64,000 bases of DNA, from NCBI RefSeq assembly GCF_001238275.1, contig NZ_LGTB01000003.1:1-64000 (forward strand), written 5' to 3'. A model generated the notes under the pieces. It was given only the letters and a program-made list of their open reading frames with translations, ran no database searches and had not been told where the DNA came from. This DNA comes from Bradyrhizobium viridifuturi. GTDB taxonomy: Bacteria > Pseudomonadota > Alphaproteobacteria > Rhizobiales > Xanthobacteraceae. Made by a program: the position numbers and the translations under genes. Each line of letters opens with the position of its first letter. Position 1 is the stretch's first letter. This document shows positions 43,813 to 51,754 of the stretch, in pieces.

Positions 43813-43826
43813 TTGATGCAGGTCAA
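43813..43826. promoter_or_regulatory. Orphan FixK/FNR box between convergent genes
   Basis: TTGATGCAGGTCAA fits the TTGAT-N4-RTCAA consensus and extends to arms GGATTTGA/TCAAATCC. It lies between the 3' ends of the protease and CBS-BON genes, where no start codon of a recognised gene follows it. Confidence 0.6.
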
Positions 43827-43848
43827 ATCCGCCTCCCGGCAATCCGCT

Positions 43849-44805
43849 TTACTCGGGCTGCGCAGATCCCCCAATCGCGCACAGTAAGCCCATTGAAGCT
43901 GTCGGCTGCCGCCCAGCTGGCGGCTTCTTTGGGCCGCGGTCGCAGATCTTGACGAGAAGTCCATCGGAGTCATGTTCGCGAACACTGCCGCAATCCATCC
44001 CGCCGGCAAATGAACGCCGGATCCGACGGCGCGAACCAGCGCAATCGGCTCTACAAGGCTGATCATCCTCTGTCGAAGGCTCTTCCTGCACGGAGACGAA
44101 GTCGCCGCCGCCATAATCCTCCTCCGGCGGTGGGTAAGTGATCTTCGCCAGCTGGTCTTCGACCCGCTTGACACCCGCAACGTTCTCCGCCGCGACGGTC
44201 GTAGCTTTGCGCGCGTTGTCGCTCCGGATGTTGCCGCGCAAGCTGACGATCCCGTCATGCACGCTGACGTTCAGCGCCGCGGGGCGCCAGGACGCATGCG
44301 CGAGTGCGGCAATCACCGCCGCGCGAATCTGATCGTCGTTGGCGGAAGTGGAGACTCGTTCGAAGCCGAGGTTTCCGATCGCGGTCATGAAGTCCGCGCG
44401 CGTCACCATCCCGACCAGGCTCCCGTCGCGCATGACCGGAAACCGCGTGACGCCGTGCGATTCCATGAGTTGAACGACTTGCTCGAGCGGCATGTTCTCG
44501 TCGACGGTGATCGGATCGGGCGACATGATCTCGTTGACCTTGCGGCCATGCTGGCGGGCGAAATCGAGTGCGACTTGGCTCGTGCCCGCAAGCATGGCGA
44601 GCCAGCGGCCGCGACGCTTCTCGGTTCCAAGCTCGACGCGCCGAATGAAGTCTCCGTCGGACAGTATGCCGATGAGCGCGCCATTCTGATCGACCACAGG
44701 AAGGCCACTGATGTGGTGAGACAGCATCGTCTTGATGGCATCGCTCACCGATGCATCCGCATCGATTGTGATGACGTTCCGTGACATGATCTCCCTTACC
44801 CGCAC
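43849..44805 (-). CDS. CBS-pair and BON-domain protein
   Basis: A 318-residue frame. CBS motif 1 covers about residues 1-60 (MSRNVITIDADASVSDAIKTMLSHHISGLPVVD), CBS motif 2 about 88-148 (MSPDPITVDENMPLEQVVQLMESHGVTRFPVM), and a BON domain about 155-225 (LNVSVHDGIVSLRGNI, AENVAGVKRVEDQLAKI). CBS pairs sense adenine nucleotides; the BON domain suggests membrane or phospholipid contact. Homology-like sequence ends near residue 250 (EDDQP). The Arg-rich tail beyond may result from a lost base near 44065, which would give DDQPL and a stop. GTG 44805 is the start. A perfect FixK/FNR box lies 61 bp upstream. Confidence 0.85.
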   Translation of the reverse strand: MRVREIMSRNVITIDADASVSDAIKTMLSHHISGLPVVDQNGALIGILSDGDFIRRVELGTEKRRGRWLAMLAGTSQVALDFARQHGRKVNEIMSPDPITVDENMPLEQVVQLMESHGVTRFPVMRDGSLVGMVTRADFMTAIGNLGFERVSTSANDDQIRAAVIAALAHASWRPAALNVSVHDGIVSLRGNIRSDNARKATTVAAENVAGVKRVEDQLAKITYPPPEEDYGGGDFVSVQEEPSTEDDQPCRADCAGSRRRIRRSFAGGMDCGSVREHDSDGLLVKICDRGPKKPPAGRQPTASMGLLCAIGGSAQPE

Positions 44806-44865
44806 GGCGTGGATCCTCCGACTTGAGCTGATGGTTCAGCTAACTCCCGGAAAGGACGAGCGTTG

Positions 44866-44879
44866 TTGATATTTATCAA
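44866..44879. promoter_or_regulatory. FixK/FNR box between CBS-BON and opgC
   Basis: TTGATATTTATCAA is a perfect palindromic FixK/FNR site, 60 bp upstream of the CBS-BON start and 86 bp upstream of the likely opgC start. It could serve either or both divergent genes. Confidence 0.78.
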
Positions 44880-44965
44880 CCGGACGATCGTGCATTGCGC
44901 TGATATGCCAGCGATGTGAGAGGCAATTGGGGCCTGGGTGGCCGACGACGGTTGGTAATAGTCCA

Positions 44966-46159
44966 ATGCTTTCCGACTGTGTGACTGGTCGCTCGAACAG
45001 CGGGAATTCCCGCCAGCATTCCGCATCGCCGACCTTTCATCAGGGGAGGCAGGACAGCGCGGCGCTGGACCGCGATCTCCGGCTGGATCTGTGCCGAGGT
45101 CTTGCACTCTGGTGCATCTTCCTCGATCACATTCCCAACAACGTCTTCAGCTGGTTGACCCTGCACCACTATGGCTTCAGCGATGCGACCGAAGTCTTCA
45201 TGTTCGTGTCCGGCGTGACCTGTGCACTGAGCTACGGCGATGTCCGCCGTCGCGACGGATGGACTTCAGTCGTCGCGCATACGCTGCTGCGAAGCTGGGA
45301 GATCTATGTCGCTTTTCTCATCCTGACCGTGGCTCTTGCCATGGTCGTGTACGGCTGGGGAAGCGACAGCCTGGCGGACCAAGCCAACGTGAAGGTCCTG
45401 CTGCAAGATCCGGGCGCAGCCCTGAGCTACGCCGCCATCCTGATGTACCGCCCAGTGAACACGGATGCCCTGCCAACCTTCGTGCTCTTTCATCTATCGT
45501 TTGCACCTGTCCTGTGGGGAATGTTGAAGTTTCCCAACGCGTCTCTGCTGCTCTCCGCGCTCGTCTACGTGCTGGTCCGATTGTACGGCTGGAACTTGCC
45601 GGAGTGGCCGACCAATCAATGGTACTTCAATCCGCTTGCCTGGCAGTTCCTGGTCGTTATCGGGGCGTGGTGGGCCACGCGAGGCCATCGGATACTTTCG
45701 CAGGTAATCGTTGCGAGGCCCGTCGTTCTGCTCGCGATCGCGTACATCGGTTTCAGTCTGGTGGTCGCATTGAGTTGGGAGATCGCGCCACTGGCGGCCG
45801 CGATTCCCGACTACATCCAGCGGTTGATCTATCCGATCAACAAGCCCGATCTGGACCCGCTGCGGCTGCTGCATTTCCTGGCGATCGCCATCGTCGTGGC
45901 GAGGTTCGTGCCGACGAATTGGCGCGGATTTGGCACGGTCGTTCTGAAAGGAGCAATTCGTTGCGGCGAGCGTTCGCTCGAAACCTACTGTGTGGCCGTC
46001 GTGCTTTCCCTGCTGGCGGATTTGTATCTCATCAAGGTGTCCGACAGCATCGCGGCACAGTTCGTGGTGAGTGCCGTAGGGGTCGTGGCGCTGGTTCTGT
46101 TTGCGACATCCATCACCTGGATCGGCAAACGAAGCCGGCAACATCCGAAACTGCTATAG
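44966..46159 (+). CDS. opgC: OpgC-type membrane acyltransferase
   Basis: A protein of about 397 residues with around ten membrane segments that matches OpgC, which adds succinyl groups to periplasmic glucans. The N-terminal LDLCRGLALWCIFLDHIPNNVFSWLTLHHYGFSDATEVFMFVSG, cited by its ends, contains the conserved Asp-Arg and His-Asp pairs, and NTDALPTFVLFHL and NQWYFNPLAWQFLVVIGAW are also typical. ATG 44966 is the more likely start; an upstream in-frame start at 44927 is possible. It is divergent from CBS-BON and shares the FixK/FNR box region, hinting that envelope glucan modification may respond to oxygen. Confidence 0.9.
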   Translation: MLSDCVTGRSNSGNSRQHSASPTFHQGRQDSAALDRDLRLDLCRGLALWCIFLDHIPNNVFSWLTLHHYGFSDATEVFMFVSGVTCALSYGDVRRRDGWTSVVAHTLLRSWEIYVAFLILTVALAMVVYGWGSDSLADQANVKVLLQDPGAALSYAAILMYRPVNTDALPTFVLFHLSFAPVLWGMLKFPNASLLLSALVYVLVRLYGWNLPEWPTNQWYFNPLAWQFLVVIGAWWATRGHRILSQVIVARPVVLLAIAYIGFSLVVALSWEIAPLAAAIPDYIQRLIYPINKPDLDPLRLLHFLAIAIVVARFVPTNWRGFGTVVLKGAIRCGERSLETYCVAVVLSLLADLYLIKVSDSIAAQFVVSAVGVVALVLFATSITWIGKRSRQHPKLL

Positions 46160-46364
46160 AGGGGCCGGGGTCGATCGCACCGTCGCCAAAGTTCTGGCGC
46201 AGATCCATTCAAAACACCGCAATTTCTGCTGGAGATCAGCCCGGGCAGCTTCGCGGCCACGGTAAATCGGCTTCGCGTTTTCAAAATAAGTGAGTGACGT
46301 AAGTCTTTGATTTCGCTACTCTGTCCTTCTCAAGACTCACTTCGTAGCCCACCAACCTGCCGCA

Positions 46365-46997
46365 ATGGGACAAATCGTTCGCAAGCCGTTCAAGACCTAC
46401 CACCATGGCGACCTCCGCGAAGCCCTGATCCAGGCCGCGTTGCGCGAGGTCGAACTCGGTGGTCCCGAGGCGATCAGCATCAAGGCGCTGGCCAAGCAAC
46501 TCGGCGTCTCGCAGCCAGCGCCGTACCGGCATTTTGCCGACCGCGAGGCGCTGCTGGAGGCGGTGACCGCGGAGGCGTTCCGGCAGTTCAACGTCATCAT
46601 GCGCGAGGCGATCGAGCAGCCCGGCAAGGGCTCGAAACTGTCGCGCTTTGCCCAGGCTGCGCTGGCCTTCGGGCTCGAGCGCCACGGCATCTATCGCTTG
46701 ATGTTCGCGTCCCGAACCATGGCCTGCGCGCCGGTCGGCAGCGAGCTGCACGTTGCGGCGATGGAAACGCTGGCGCTGTTGATCGAGTCGTTCGAGGCAC
46801 CGGCGGTGGGGCTGCTGCGCGAGCGGCAGGCGCTGAAGATCTGGGCCGGGCTGCACGGCATCGTGATGCTCGCAGAGCAGGGCCTGCTCACCGGCGAGGT
46901 CGCCCAGATCAGCCGCGAGGAGCTGATGGACGAGATCGTCGAGCAGACCAAGCTCGCGCTGTCGGTCGCGCTGCAGGCGACGGAAGAGAAGGCGTAA
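46365..46997 (+). CDS. TetR/AcrR-family transcriptional regulator
   Basis: A 210-residue TetR protein. The HTH is DLREALIQAALREVELGGPEAISIKALAKQLGVSQPAPYRHFADREALLEAV (cited by its ends). The C-terminal domain resembles the WHG-type TetR group (LSRFAQAALAFGLERHGIYRLMFAS, LLRERQALKIWAGLHGIVMLAEQGLL). It is convergent with the amidase downstream. In the 205-bp upstream gap, AAGTGAGT (46288) and ACTCACTT (46335) form a spaced inverted repeat near the start. Targets unknown. Confidence 0.9.
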   Translation: MGQIVRKPFKTYHHGDLREALIQAALREVELGGPEAISIKALAKQLGVSQPAPYRHFADREALLEAVTAEAFRQFNVIMREAIEQPGKGSKLSRFAQAALAFGLERHGIYRLMFASRTMACAPVGSELHVAAMETLALLIESFEAPAVGLLRERQALKIWAGLHGIVMLAEQGLLTGEVAQISREELMDEIVEQTKLALSVALQATEEKA

Positions 46998-47003
46998 GGC
47001 GCC

Positions 47004-48425
47004 TTATCGCGGCGGCCGCGGATCGATCGGGGTGGAGCCGCGCACGCCGAGAATATCCTCCAGCACTTTCGCGCCGGCCAGAAGCTGCGCCTCGGCGCGC
47101 GGCTTGGCGACCATCTGCAGGCCGACCGGCAGGCCCGACGCGGTGAAGCCGCAGGGCAGCGACAGCGCCGGGCAGCAGGCCAGCGTGATCGCATAGACGA
47201 TACCGAGCCATTCGACGTAATTGTCGAACTTCTTGCCGTCGCATTCGGCGACATAGCGGTGCTCGACCGGGAACGGCGGCACGATGGTCGCGGGTGCCAG
47301 CAACAGGTCATACTTGTCGAAGAACTCGAGCGCACGCGCAGTGATCGCGACGCGCTGCGCCTCGGCGCGCGCGAGCTTTTCGACCGTGAGCTTCAGCCCT
47401 TCCTCGATGTTCCAGATTACCTCGGGCTTGAGCAGGTCGCGCTTGGTGCGCAGCAAGTCGGCCTTGGTGATCGCGAAATCGAACGCGCGCAGCACGTGGA
47501 AGCATTCATGGGCTTCGCTGAAGTCGGGAGACGCCTCCTCGACGATCGCGCCGGCTTCCGCGAAACGCTCGGCCGCCTTGCGCGTCACCGCCTTGACCTC
47601 TGGATCAACGGGCGTGATGCCGAAATCGGGCGAATAGGCGATGCGCTTCGGCTTCTGGTTGGAGCGCGCCGCAGAGAGGAACGATGTCGGCAGCGTGGGC
47701 AGCGACAGCGGATCGGCGGCGTGCTCGCCGCTCATCGCGTCGAGCAGCAGCGCGAGGTCCTCGACATTGCGCGCCATCGGTCCCTGCTGGCCGAGCGTGC
47801 GGTCGACGCCGAATTTCGGTGTCTGCGCGACGCGGCCGATCGACGGCCGCAGCCCGACGATGCCGCAGAAGCTCGCCGGATTGCGCAGGCTGCCGCCCAT
47901 GTCGGAGCCGTGCGCGAGCCATGCGGTGCCGCTTGCCAATGCCGCGGCTGCGCCGCCGGAGGAGCCGGCCGCCGAGCGTGACGTGTCCCAGGGATTGCGG
48001 GTCGGGCCGAACACCTCGTTGAAGGTGTTGGCGCCGGCGCCGAATTCAGGCGTGTTCGACTTGGCGTAGATCACGCCGCCATTCTGTTCGAGGCGCTCGA
48101 CCAGGATGTCGGATTTCGCCGGGACGTTGTCCTTGTAGATCGGCGAGCCCAGCGTGGTCAGCACGCCGGAGACGGCGGTGAGGTCCTTGATCGGCACGGG
48201 AAGGCCCGCGAGCAGGCCGCGCTCGCCGGCCGGCTTCTGCATCAGCGCCTTGGCATGGGCGCGGGCGCGATCGAAGCAGAGCGTTGGCAGCGCGTTGACC
48301 TTGCCGTCGACCTCGGCGATGCGCTGCTCCAGCACGTCAAGCATATCGAGCGGCGTGACGTCACCGGCTTTCAGTTTGTCGACGACGGCACACGCCGTTT
48401 CCTTCACCAAACCCTGATCAGCCAT
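47004..48425 (-). CDS. Amidase
   Basis: A 473-residue amidase-signature enzyme with an intact triad: Lys80 (PVPIKDLTAV), Ser155 (AAGSSGGAAA) and Ser179 (GSDMGGSLRNPA). Together with FGPTRNPWDTSRS and CCPALSLPCGFTASGLPVGLQMV it looks like the aryl/acyl amidase group rather than GatA, since no gatB or gatC is near. It lies divergent from an arylformamidase-like hydrolase (88-bp gap), which may point to a shared amide-degrading role. Substrate unknown. Confidence 0.9.
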   Translation of the reverse strand: MADQGLVKETACAVVDKLKAGDVTPLDMLDVLEQRIAEVDGKVNALPTLCFDRARAHAKALMQKPAGERGLLAGLPVPIKDLTAVSGVLTTLGSPIYKDNVPAKSDILVERLEQNGGVIYAKSNTPEFGAGANTFNEVFGPTRNPWDTSRSAAGSSGGAAAALASGTAWLAHGSDMGGSLRNPASFCGIVGLRPSIGRVAQTPKFGVDRTLGQQGPMARNVEDLALLLDAMSGEHAADPLSLPTLPTSFLSAARSNQKPKRIAYSPDFGITPVDPEVKAVTRKAAERFAEAGAIVEEASPDFSEAHECFHVLRAFDFAITKADLLRTKRDLLKPEVIWNIEEGLKLTVEKLARAEAQRVAITARALEFFDKYDLLLAPATIVPPFPVEHRYVAECDGKKFDNYVEWLGIVYAITLACCPALSLPCGFTASGLPVGLQMVAKPRAEAQLLAGAKVLEDILGVRGSTPIDPRPPR

Positions 48426-48513
48426 GCGCCGTTGCTCCTATGTGTTCTGTTTCCTTGTGCTGTAGAACATTTCCTGCCGTCGTGGCAATGCGACGAGAAC
48501 CGAAGGGGCAGGG

Positions 48514-49365
48514 ATGGCAGCGTTGTTTTCCGCGCTGGACTGGCGCGCGATGAGCCAGCAGGAGCGCGACCTCGGCTTGAACAATGGCGTGGCCGTCAAG
48601 GGCAGCGCCGAGATCTCCGCCGGCTGGGAGCAGCGCTCCGCGGTGTTGCGGCAAAGGCATCCGCAGCATCTCGACCTCAGATACGGCCCGCGTGAACGCA
48701 ACCGGATCGATTTCCTCAAAGCCGGCGACGGCGCGCCGACGCTGTTGTTCATCCACGGCGGCTATTGGCAGACCCGCGCCAAGGAGGTGTTCACGATCTT
48801 TGCAGAGGGGCCGATGGCGCATGGCATCAATGTCGCGCTGATCGGCTACACGCTGGCGCCGGATGCGACGCTCGACGACATCGTCGCCGAGATTCACGCC
48901 GGCATCGATTTTCTTGCCGGGCAGTTGCCCAGGCTCGGCGCCGCTACTAACGGCATCGTCGTGTCGGGCTGGTCGGCCGGCGGCCATCTGACATCGATGG
49001 CGTTGTCGAACGCTCATGTCCGGGCCGGCATGGCGATCTCGGGCATCTATGACCTCGAGCCGATCAGGCATTCCTACCTCAACGAGAAGCTCAGGCTCGA
49101 CGAAGCCTCCTCGCGACGCAATTCACCGATGACGCAGGAGGGCGGCACCGCAAAGCCGCTGTCGCTGGTGGTCGGCAGTGCCGAGCTGCCGCTACTGCGC
49201 AAGCAGACCGCCGATTTCGCCGGCCATCGCGCCCGCTACGGCTTGCCGGTGACCTATGAGGAGATCGAAGGCGCCGATCATTTCTCGATCATGAACCAGA
49301 TGCTGGCGCCGCAGGGCCGGATCACGACGCTGATCAGGCAATTGTTCGAGCGAACGGCGACCTAA
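48514..49365 (+). CDS. Arylformamidase-like alpha/beta hydrolase
   Basis: A 283-residue alpha/beta hydrolase of the kynurenine-formamidase/esterase group. The oxyanion motif is LLFIHGGYWQTRAKE, the nucleophile elbow is VSGWSAGGHLTSMAL (Ser near residue 154), and DHFSIMN supplies the catalytic His. The N-terminal GPRERNRIDFLKAG strand fits this family. It is divergent from the amidase. There is no other tryptophan-catabolic gene nearby, so kynurenine itself need not be the substrate. Confidence 0.85.
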   Translation: MAALFSALDWRAMSQQERDLGLNNGVAVKGSAEISAGWEQRSAVLRQRHPQHLDLRYGPRERNRIDFLKAGDGAPTLLFIHGGYWQTRAKEVFTIFAEGPMAHGINVALIGYTLAPDATLDDIVAEIHAGIDFLAGQLPRLGAATNGIVVSGWSAGGHLTSMALSNAHVRAGMAISGIYDLEPIRHSYLNEKLRLDEASSRRNSPMTQEGGTAKPLSLVVGSAELPLLRKQTADFAGHRARYGLPVTYEEIEGADHFSIMNQMLAPQGRITTLIRQLFERTAT

Positions 49366-49367
49366 GC

Positions 49368-49451
49368 CGTCATTGCGAGGAGCGAAGCGACGAAGCAATC
49401 CATCGCTCCGCAAGCGGCGAGATGGATTGCTTCGCGTCGCTCGCAATGACG
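49368..49451. repeat. Palindromic intergenic repeat, family B
   Basis: The ends CGTCATTGCGAGG and CTCGCAATGACG, with inner arms GAAGCAATCCATC and GATGGATTGCTTC, form the most regular copy of the family (others at 15477, 20329 and 27272). It fills the gap between two convergent genes. Confidence 0.88.
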
Positions 49452-49461
49452 TGGAGAAGAC

Positions 49462-50238
49462 CTAGCCCCACCCCGACGTCAGCCCGCCGTCCACCGTGTA
49501 GATCACGCCCGACGTATAACCCGCGCGATCGGAGGCGAGGAACGCCATCAGGTCGCCGATCTCGCGCGCATGCGCGGGGCGGCCGAGCGGCAGGCCTTTC
49601 TGGAATTCCTTGTAGCGGTTCTCGTCGCCGAACTGGTTCTTGGCGCGGGTCTTGAGCAGGGTGACGTGGCGGTCGGTGCCGACGGGGCCGGGGTTGATGC
49701 CGACGACGCGGATGTTGTCGGCGAGGCTCTTGCCGCCGAGCGCGCGGGTGAACGACATCAGCGCCGCGTTGCCGGCGCTGCCGCAGATGTAGTTGGCGTC
49801 GAACTTCTCGCCGGCCGCGCCGATGTCGTTGACGATCACGCCGCCGCCGCGCGCCTTCATCTGGGCATAGATCGCGCGCGTCAGATTGACATAGCCGAAC
49901 ACTTTGAGCTCCCAGGCGTGCCGCCAGGTCGCCTCGTCGATCTTGTCGATCGAGCCGCCCGGGATGTCGCCGGCATTGTTGACCAGGATGTCGATGTCGG
50001 CAGCCTCCTTTGCCAACCGCGCCAGGTCTTCGGATTTGCGCAGGTCGACCACGCTGATCGCGGCATCGATCTGGTGCGCGGAACGCAGCCGTTCGGCCAG
50101 CGCCTTGAGTTGGTCGCCGTTGCGGGCGGCGAGCAGCAGATTGGCGCCTTCCTCGGCGAAGGCTTCGGCGGCGGCCGCGCCAATGCCCTTGGAGGCGCCG
50201 GTGATCAGGACACGCTTGCCGCGCAGATGCAGATCCAT
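49462..50238 (-). CDS. Short-chain dehydrogenase/reductase
   Basis: A 258-residue classical SDR. The cofactor motif is ITGASKGIGAAAAEAFAEEG, then NNAGDIPGG. The catalytic Tyr normally found in YxxxK is less obvious: the corresponding region reads NYICGSAGNAALMSFTRALGG, where Lys is replaced by Asn or Ala-rich sequence. That deviation may mean altered catalysis. The C-terminus YTSGVIYTVDGGLTSGWG is normal. It is divergent from the tartrate-dehydrogenase-like gene. Substrate unknown. Confidence 0.85.
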   Translation of the reverse strand: MDLHLRGKRVLITGASKGIGAAAAEAFAEEGANLLLAARNGDQLKALAERLRSAHQIDAAISVVDLRKSEDLARLAKEAADIDILVNNAGDIPGGSIDKIDEATWRHAWELKVFGYVNLTRAIYAQMKARGGGVIVNDIGAAGEKFDANYICGSAGNAALMSFTRALGGKSLADNIRVVGINPGPVGTDRHVTLLKTRAKNQFGDENRYKEFQKGLPLGRPAHAREIGDLMAFLASDRAGYTSGVIYTVDGGLTSGWG

Positions 50239-50407
50239 GGGATGTCTCGCTTTGGTATGAGGAGTGGGTGTCGGCGAAATTGGTGGGGCAGGGTCGCGCC
50301 GCGGTCAACACTGCACTGCAGCGTTGCGCTCGCGCGAAGTTTGGTCCATTGCAGGACCATCAGGATAGGCGGCATTGCCGGCCGGGCAAATCACAAGGGT
50401 GTTCTCG

Positions 50408-51484
50408 ATGAGCAGCAAAAAGCAGTATCGGATTGCGGTCATTCCCGGCGACGGCATCGGCAAGGAAGTGATGCCGGAGGGCCTGCGCGTCATCGAGGCG
50501 GCGGCGAAGAAGCATAGCGTCGACGTCAAGTTCGACCATTTCGACTTCGCCTCCTACGACTATTACGAGAAGCACGGCGAGATGATGCCGGCCGACTGGA
50601 AGGACAAGATCGGCAAGCATGACGCGATCTATTTCGGCGCGGTCGGCTGGCCGGCCAAGATCCCGGACCACATCTCGCTGTGGGGCTCGCTGATCAAGTT
50701 CCGGCGCGAGTTCGACCAGTACGTCAATCTGCGTCCGGTGCGGCTGATGCCCGGCGTGCCGTCGCCGCTGGCGAACCGCAAGCCCGGCGACATCGACTTC
50801 TGGGTGGTGCGCGAGAACACCGAAGGTGAATATTCCTCGGTCGGCGGCCGCATGTTCCCGGACACCGACCGCGAATTCGTCACCCAGCAGACCGTGATGA
50901 CCCGCACCGGCGTCGATCGCATCCTGAAATTCGCCTTTGATCTCGCGCAGTCGCGGCCGAAGAAGCATCTGACCTCGGCGACCAAGTCGAACGGCATCTC
51001 CATCACCATGCCCTATTGGGACGAGCGTGTGGAGGCGATGGCCAAGAAGTATCCCGGCGTGAAGTGGGACAAGTACCACATCGACATCCTCACCGCGAAC
51101 TTCGTGCTGCATCCGGACTGGTTCGACGTCGTGGTCGGCTCCAACCTGTTCGGGGACATCCTCTCCGACCTCGGCCCGGCCTGCACCGGCACCATCGGCA
51201 TCGCGCCGTCGGGCAACATCAATCCGGAGGGCAATTTCCCCTCGGTGTTCGAGCCGGTGCACGGCTCGGCGCCTGATATCGCAGGCCAGGGCATCGCCAA
51301 CCCGATCGGCATGATCTGGTCGGGCGCGATGATGCTGGAGCATCTCGGCGAGAAGCAGGCTGCTAGCGCCATCGTCGGCGCGATCGAGCGCACGCTCGGC
51401 GAACGCACGCTGCGCACCAGGGATCTCGGCGGCAACGCCGACACCACGGCGTGCGGCAAGGCGGTCGCGGAGATGGTAGATTAA
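50408..51484 (+). CDS. Tartrate/D-malate-type dehydrogenase (beta-decarboxylating)
   Basis: A 358-residue member of the isocitrate/isopropylmalate dehydrogenase family, closest in motif to tartrate dehydrogenase/decarboxylase and D-malate dehydrogenase. IAVIPGDGIGKEVMPEGLRVIEAA, LWGSLIKFRREFDQYVNLRPVRL, DFWVVRENTEGEYSSVGGR and the NAD-binding EPVHGSAPDIAGQGIANPIGMIWS are all present. It oxidises and decarboxylates a 2-hydroxy diacid with NAD+ and Mn2+ or Mg2+. ATG 50408 was chosen because conserved sequence begins immediately after it. Confidence 0.9.
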   Translation: MSSKKQYRIAVIPGDGIGKEVMPEGLRVIEAAAKKHSVDVKFDHFDFASYDYYEKHGEMMPADWKDKIGKHDAIYFGAVGWPAKIPDHISLWGSLIKFRREFDQYVNLRPVRLMPGVPSPLANRKPGDIDFWVVRENTEGEYSSVGGRMFPDTDREFVTQQTVMTRTGVDRILKFAFDLAQSRPKKHLTSATKSNGISITMPYWDERVEAMAKKYPGVKWDKYHIDILTANFVLHPDWFDVVVGSNLFGDILSDLGPACTGTIGIAPSGNINPEGNFPSVFEPVHGSAPDIAGQGIANPIGMIWSGAMMLEHLGEKQAASAIVGAIERTLGERTLRTRDLGGNADTTACGKAVAEMVD

Positions 51485-51507
51485 GCCACGCTGCCAATCA
51501 CGGGGTC

Positions 51508-51740
51508 GTCCTGGCGAAAGCCAGGACCCATTACCCCGTGTGCGTGTTGGCTTGCTAGGTCTGACCCTCTTCCCCTTGTGGGAGAGGGTAGCTCGTGGCC
51601 CAACCCCGTGCCGTTGTCCCTGCGAAAGCAGGGACCCATAACGACAGGGCCGTGTTGTTAGGGCTCGCTGTGGCCCCAGCGTTCGCAACAAAGTGAAGCG
51701 GTGATTATGGGTCCCGGCTCGCGCTTCGCTTGGCCGGGAC
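51508..51740. repeat. Cluster of family A hairpins
   Basis: The 270-bp gap 51485-51754 is almost entirely repeats: GTCCTGGC/GCCAGGAC with GAAA loop (51508-51527), GTCCCTGC/GCAGGGAC with GAAA loop (51616-51635), and GTCCCGGC/GCCGGGAC (51711-51740), plus a short CCTCTTCCCCTTGTGGGAGAGG-like element near 51567, quoted here only approximately. No gene is visible. Confidence 0.75.
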
Positions 51741-51754
51741 GACGGTGGAGATGA

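Noticed and set aside
43689..44066. A 125-residue minus-strand frame starting MISLVEPIALVRAVG
   Set aside because: It overlaps the odd tail of the CBS-BON frame and has no ribosome binding site or recognisable motif; it could be a remnant but I cannot support it as a gene.
46288..46342. Spaced inverted repeat AAGTGAGT/ACTCACTT before the TetR gene at 46365
   Set aside because: The arms are 39 bp apart, too far for a normal TetR operator, and no second copy supports it.
47004..48425. Possible GatA subunit of a tRNA amidotransferase
   Set aside because: The amidase signature is shared, but no gatB or gatC is adjacent and the sequence looks like a catabolic amidase.
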